Source: Fimbriimonadales bacterium
GTDB lineage: Bacteria > Armatimonadota > Fimbriimonadia > Fimbriimonadales > GBS-DC
Assembly (NCBI GenBank): GCA_025060055.1
Contig: JANXCK010000264.1
Span: 1-8,494 of the forward strand
DNA: 8,494 nt
Direction of reading: 5' to 3'
Positions 6,117-8,494 of the stretch are shown in pieces. A program made the position numbers and the translations under genes. The notes under the pieces are model-generated. The model was not told the DNA's origin. It worked only from the letters and a program-made list of their open reading frames with translations, and made no database searches. Each line of letters starts with the position of its first letter. The first letter of the stretch is position 1.

Positions 6117-6225
6117 GTAGCACGGACAGTCTTGTCCGTGCCAGTGCTCGGACACGACTGTCCAAGTCGCGCCCGTCGGCGGGACGCCGACGCTACGAAC
6201 CGCTTGGGCGAGACGCCCAAGCCAC
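6117..6225. repeat. Cluster of four REP-like hairpins
   Basis: Four short stem-loops fill the protease-yraN gap. (a) GTAG (6117-6120) directly followed by CACGGACA-GTCT-TGTCCGTG. (b) A degenerate CTCGGACA-CGAC-TGTCCAAG (6147-6166), which can also pair with (a). (c) On the minus strand GTAG (6193-6196) followed by CGTCGGCG-TCC-CGCCGACG. (d) On the minus strand GTGG (6222-6225) followed by CTTGGGCG-TCT-CGCCCAAG. A GTAG-like tetranucleotide abutting a small hairpin is the signature of REP elements mobilised by REP-associated tyrosine transposases. No such transposase lies in the window. Confidence 0.75.
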
Positions 6226-6231
6226 GAAAGC

Positions 6232-7875
6232 TTACTCCCCAACCGCGCCGAAGTTGAGCAACACGAGCAGCAGGTCGGCATCATTCACGACGCCGTCGCC
6301 GTTGAGATCGACTGTGGCGTTGTTCGTGCCGAAGTTGGACAGCACCTGCAGCAGGTCGCCGTCGTTGATGCGGTTGTCGCCGTTTACATCGCCGAGTGTA
6401 AGGATTAGATCCAGGTCGCTCACGCCAGGGTAGCGCATGCGAGCGTTCGCGACGCGCTTGAACAGCGTGCCCTGTGCCCGCACTGCAAGGTCATAGTAGC
6501 CAAGATAGTTGAAGAAGCTCACCGTGAAACCGCCGAAGCTGTCCAGCGTCCCTGTGCGGGAGGCGAGCGCGGTAGTGCCACCGCGCGGGCGCAGCACAAC
6601 CTCTACAGCGCGTCCGTTATAACTGCCCCTGTAACCCTCCATATACACATATCCGCGTACGGGCACTGTGAGCGCCTTCTCCACGGATGCCCTCAAGTTG
6701 ATAATCCCGCGGGCGACATAGTCCACCGGTGTTGCCGTGCTCTCGATTAGATCGCGCACAGCGCGAGCGCGTGCCACCGAGCGATCGGTGGGGCTATCGG
6801 CGACCAGCGCGTACAGCAGCGCTGCCTGCGCCGTCACAAACGGCGCAGCGTAGGAAGTGAAACCGCCACGATCGCGCGCGTAGCTATCGTTGCTGTCTCT
6901 GGTCGTGGAGTAGACATCCCCGCTTGGCGCAGCGACATCGACCCAACTGCCATAGGTGGATGGGCTGGAGCGCGTTCCGTTCAGATTACACGCAGCTACC
7001 GCGATGCACACAGGAAACCAAGCGGGGTAGAACGGATTGGTGTTGGCTTCGTTGCCTGCCGCCGCGACAATCACGACGCCCGCGTTCCACGCGTTGTTCA
7101 GCGCACTCTGGACGGCACTGCCCAAGTTGTTGCGCGAACCAAGACTCAGATTGATGACATGTGCCCCCTGCGCTACGGCGTAGCCAATCGAGTCGAGCAG
7201 GTCGCTTAGGAAGCCAGATCCTGAGTCGGTGAATACCTTCACGGGCAAAATCTTGCCGTTGGGTGCGACTGCTGCCACACCACGACCGTTGTTCGTCGCC
7301 GCCCCTGCGATGCCCGTCACGAAAGTGCCATGTCCGAACGGGTCGTTGGGCGAAGCATCGTCGTTGCCGAAGTCGTAGCCGGGTAGCAGGCGCGGCTGCA
7401 GGTCTAAGTGGTCTAAGCGTGCGCCTGTGTCCAGAATCGCCATGATGAAATTCTCATCGCCGCGCCAGAGCGCCCACGCCTGCGGCGCGTTGATAAACGG
7501 CAACGCAGGTTGCTGGGCAAACAGCGGGTCGTTCGGTATCCAGTCGCTGGCAAGCTCTATCCGCCAATTCGGCTCAGCAAACTCAAACCAGCCTGACTTT
7601 TGGAGTTGTGCTGCCACCTTACGCATGTCTGCATACGGATTGAACTGCCACAGTTCATAGTCGTAATACTTACCGCGTTCTACCAGTTGCGCGCCAGCGA
7701 CCTGTCGTGCCCACGCGCGCTGGGCAGGCGTAATGACCCCGCGAAACTGCACAATAACCTGTCCCGGCGCGTATTCAAGCGGCGAGGTCTCAAGACGACC
7801 GCGCAGCCCATACTGCGCCAAAGCCTGCCCGAAACTTACACACAGTGCAAAGCCCAAAAGAGCCGTACCTCTCAT
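6232..7875 (-). CDS. Secreted subtilisin-like serine protease (S8) with C-terminal dockerin-type domain
   Basis: A 547-residue exported protease. A signal peptide (1-20, ending ALA) is followed by a fervidolysin-type inhibitory propeptide (about 32-108, YAPGQVIVQF to EFAEPNW). The S8 catalytic domain (about 112-400) has Asp149 (AILDTGA), His182 (GHGTFVTGI), oxyanion Asn275 (AAAGNEA) and Ser341. The serine context is GFTSYAAP instead of the usual GTSMAAP. Residues 403-490 look like a beta-sandwich of the carboxypeptidase-regulatory type. Residues 495-543 hold two calcium-binding dockerin loops: D496, N498, D500, D507 and D523, N525, D527, D534. No anchor or sorting signal is seen, so it is probably secreted or held by an unknown partner. 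It likely degrades extracellular protein. The ATG has no ribosome binding site but a TATAAT box 7 nt upstream. Confidence 0.93.
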   Translation of the reverse strand: MRGTALLGFALCVSFGQALAQYGLRGRLETSPLEYAPGQVIVQFRGVITPAQRAWARQVAGAQLVERGKYYDYELWQFNPYADMRKVAAQLQKSGWFEFAEPNWRIELASDWIPNDPLFAQQPALPFINAPQAWALWRGDENFIMAILDTGARLDHLDLQPRLLPGYDFGNDDASPNDPFGHGTFVTGIAGAATNNGRGVAAVAPNGKILPVKVFTDSGSGFLSDLLDSIGYAVAQGAHVINLSLGSRNNLGSAVQSALNNAWNAGVVIVAAAGNEANTNPFYPAWFPVCIAVAACNLNGTRSSPSTYGSWVDVAAPSGDVYSTTRDSNDSYARDRGGFTSYAAPFVTAQAALLYALVADSPTDRSVARARAVRDLIESTATPVDYVARGIINLRASVEKALTVPVRGYVYMEGYRGSYNGRAVEVVLRPRGGTTALASRTGTLDSFGGFTVSFFNYLGYYDLAVRAQGTLFKRVANARMRYPGVSDLDLILTLGDVNGDNRINDGDLLQVLSNFGTNNATVDLNGDGVVNDADLLLVLLNFGAVGE

Positions 7876-7882
7876 AGCCCCA

Positions 7883-7888
7883 ATTATA
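7883..7888 (-). promoter_or_regulatory. Putative -10 box of the S8 protease (leaderless)
   Basis: On the minus strand a perfect TATAAT ends 7 nt before the protease ATG at 7875, separated from it by TGGGGCT. Transcription would begin on or next to the start codon. No -35 hexamer of quality is found at the normal distance. Confidence 0.55.
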
Positions 7889-7915
7889 CATCGACTTGCG
7901 ATGAGGCGGGTCTAA

Positions 7916-7974
7916 GGCGGGACACTGACGCTATGGGTGCGCTCTGCGTCGCGTCGGCGTTGCGCCGACGCTAT
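7916..7974 (-). repeat. Pair of REP-like elements, one degenerate
   Basis: At 7952-7974 the minus strand reads ATAG followed by CGTCGGCG-CAA-CGCCGACG, the same stem as one hairpin in the 6117-6225 cluster but with a different loop. Next to it, 7916-7934 (GGCGGGACACTGACGCTAT) is a decayed copy of that other version, retaining its GGA loop and the flanking tetranucleotide. The bases between this pair and 8030 contain nothing I can identify. Confidence 0.65.
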
Positions 7975-8201
7975 ACGGCGTCTGCTAAGCCGATTGGTAA
8001 GTGCCTCAAATATGAAATCGTCCTGTTTTGGGCGCGTTGAGAACGCGCCCCTACAGAGCGTTTTAGGTAGGGGCGGGTTCTCAACCCGCCCTGCAGAACC
8101 GTCATGCCCTTCCTTATCGGGACGCGGAATTCCTGAAACCTTTTCTTCCCGTCTTTATCGGGGTCGTACCGCAACACCTTGAACTTAACTTCCTCCAACA
8201 T
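7971..8201 (-). pseudogene. sdhB: Truncated succinate dehydrogenase iron-sulfur subunit (sdhB) fragment
   Basis: The frame opens MLEEVKFKVLRYDPDKDG and continues to KGMTVL (32-37), the recognisable N-terminal ferredoxin-fold strands of SdhB, the electron-carrying subunit of complex II. After that (from about base 8095 leftward) the frame enters a REP-like hairpin and ends at a TAG in another repeat. None of the cysteine clusters that bind the 2Fe-2S, 4Fe-4S and 3Fe-4S centres is present, and a normal SdhB has well over 200 residues. The start is excellent: a full AGGAGGTGA (8205-8213) lies 3 nt before the ATG and overlaps the stop of the upstream membrane-subunit gene. The fragment cannot encode a working subunit. 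Confidence 0.8.
8030..8091. repeat. Head-to-head REP-like pair (BIME-like)
   Basis: Two related hairpins face each other. On the minus strand GTAG (8051-8054) precedes GGGCGCGTT-CTC-AACGCGCCC (8030-8050). On the plus strand GTAG (8067-8070) precedes GGGCGGGTT-CTC-AACCCGCCC (8071-8091). Both stems are perfect 9-bp matches with the same CTC loop, and 12 nt separate the GTAGs. This inverted pairing of two REPs is the classic mosaic-element layout. The right-hand stem marks where sdhB similarity is lost. Confidence 0.8.
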
Positions 8202-8204
8202 CTT

Positions 8205-8213
8205 TCACCTCCT
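8205..8213 (-). promoter_or_regulatory. Shine-Dalgarno site of the sdhB fragment
   Basis: AGGAGGTGA on the minus strand, a nine-base match to the 16S rRNA 3' end, sits 3 nt before the sdhB ATG. Its first base lies within the TAG stop of the sdh membrane-subunit gene, so the two genes were translationally linked before the truncation. Confidence 0.75.
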
Positions 8214-8494
8214 AAGCGTTACCAAGAAGATGTGCTATGACGATGGTCCGGGTGCCGTAGACGACTACCACGGCCGCGGCCGCGATGACCACCGCGTTGA
8301 GAAGTTTCAAGTAGGTAGGGCCTTGGTGAAGCTCCGAGAGGATGGTTCTGAGGCCGTTGAATCCGTGGAAGGCGACGAGGACGAGAAGCGCTTGGAGGGT
8401 TGCGGCGAGGAAGAGGTTTCGGTAGACGGCGATGACGGAGAGGGGGTGGCCGTCGAAGGACATGCTGGCTTCGTAGGGGCTGAGGAGGAAGACG
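8212..8494 (-). CDS. Succinate dehydrogenase membrane-anchor subunit (SdhC/SdhD-like), C-terminal part
   Basis: The frame is open to the right window edge, so the gene starts outside. An internal ATG at 8463 is preceded by ten in-frame codons (VFLLSPYEAS), so it is probably not the true start. Two membrane helices are visible, one ending in VAFHGFNGLRTIL and one around YLKLLNAVVIAAAAVVVVYG. The His-x-x-x-Gly-Leu-Arg pattern is the heme- and quinone-site signature of complex II anchor subunits. A membrane subunit directly followed by sdhB is an order I recall from some archaea (sdhCDBA of haloarchaea). Codon use is unlike the rest of the window: of 15 leucines after the ATG, nine are CTC, five CTT, one TTG and none CTG. 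Foreign origin or a chimeric join is plausible. Confidence 0.7.
   Translation of the reverse strand, partial: VFLLSPYEASMSFDGHPLSVIAVYRNLFLAATLQALLVLVAFHGFNGLRTILSELHQGPTYLKLLNAVVIAAAAVVVVYGTRTIVIAHLLGNA

Noticed and set aside
6117..6225. CRISPR array
   Set aside because: The repeats are unlike one another, in both orientations and unevenly spaced, with no constant repeat-spacer period and no cas genes.
6108..6284. Upstream extension of yraN giving a 182-residue protein
   Set aside because: The extension is repeat-derived and overlaps the protease C-terminus; the family starts at MNRTQVGRRGE, and GGTGAG precedes that ATG.

Overview
The window looks like a chromosomal segment of a GC-rich bacterium. 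The gene content is a rapZ-yvcK core, a galE, a dockerin-bearing secreted subtilase and a YraN homologue, with several hairpin repeats between genes. That mix, and the intergenic repeat style, recalls thermophilic or hot-spring lineages such as Armatimonadota (Fimbriimonadia-like). This assignment is an impression from gene style, not a demonstrated placement. No rRNA, tRNA, CRISPR array, integrase or transposase gene was found.

Layout. Bases 1-116 hold the N-terminus of a minus-strand DNA methyltransferase that runs off the left edge. Bases 117-461 have no convincing gene, but carry a 95-bp compound palindrome (234-328) and a 10-bp-stem hairpin (396-427). galE (462-1445, minus) diverges from a six-gene plus-strand run across only 35 bp. 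That run is a phage-holin-4-like membrane protein, an unrecognised four-helix membrane protein, rapZ, a membrane-anchored yvcK, a YbjQ-family protein and an SrlD-like short-chain dehydrogenase, ending at 5722. Two minus-strand genes converge on it: a secreted S8 protease (6232-7875) followed by yraN (5736-6107). Beyond the protease is a 220-bp repeat field, then the stub of an sdhB gene (succinate dehydrogenase iron-sulfur subunit) and, at the right edge, an sdh membrane-subunit gene that runs out of the window.

How the genes fit together. RapZ (a nucleotide-binding regulator) and YvcK (a nucleotide-sugar-binding regulator of carbon flux and cell envelope) are classic neighbours, and GalE, which makes UDP-sugars, lies back to back with them. 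An envelope or carbon-metabolism theme is plausible. WhiA, which often follows YvcK, is absent here.

Most interesting signals. (1) The intergenic hairpins share the architecture of REP elements: a GTAG or GTAG-like tetranucleotide directly abutting an 8-9 bp stem with a 3-4 nt loop, in single, degenerate and head-to-head copies. (2) sdhB similarity stops at the edge of one of these hairpins, leaving only about 36 codons. The adjacent sdh membrane gene uses no CTG among 15 leucine codons, whereas neighbouring genes favour CTG heavily. This suggests a rearranged or foreign segment, or a chimeric assembly join. (3) Three gene starts (galE, the holin-like gene, the protease) have a -10-like box 7-8 nt before the ATG, which predicts leaderless mRNAs. 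I did not identify a wholly new multi-gene system.
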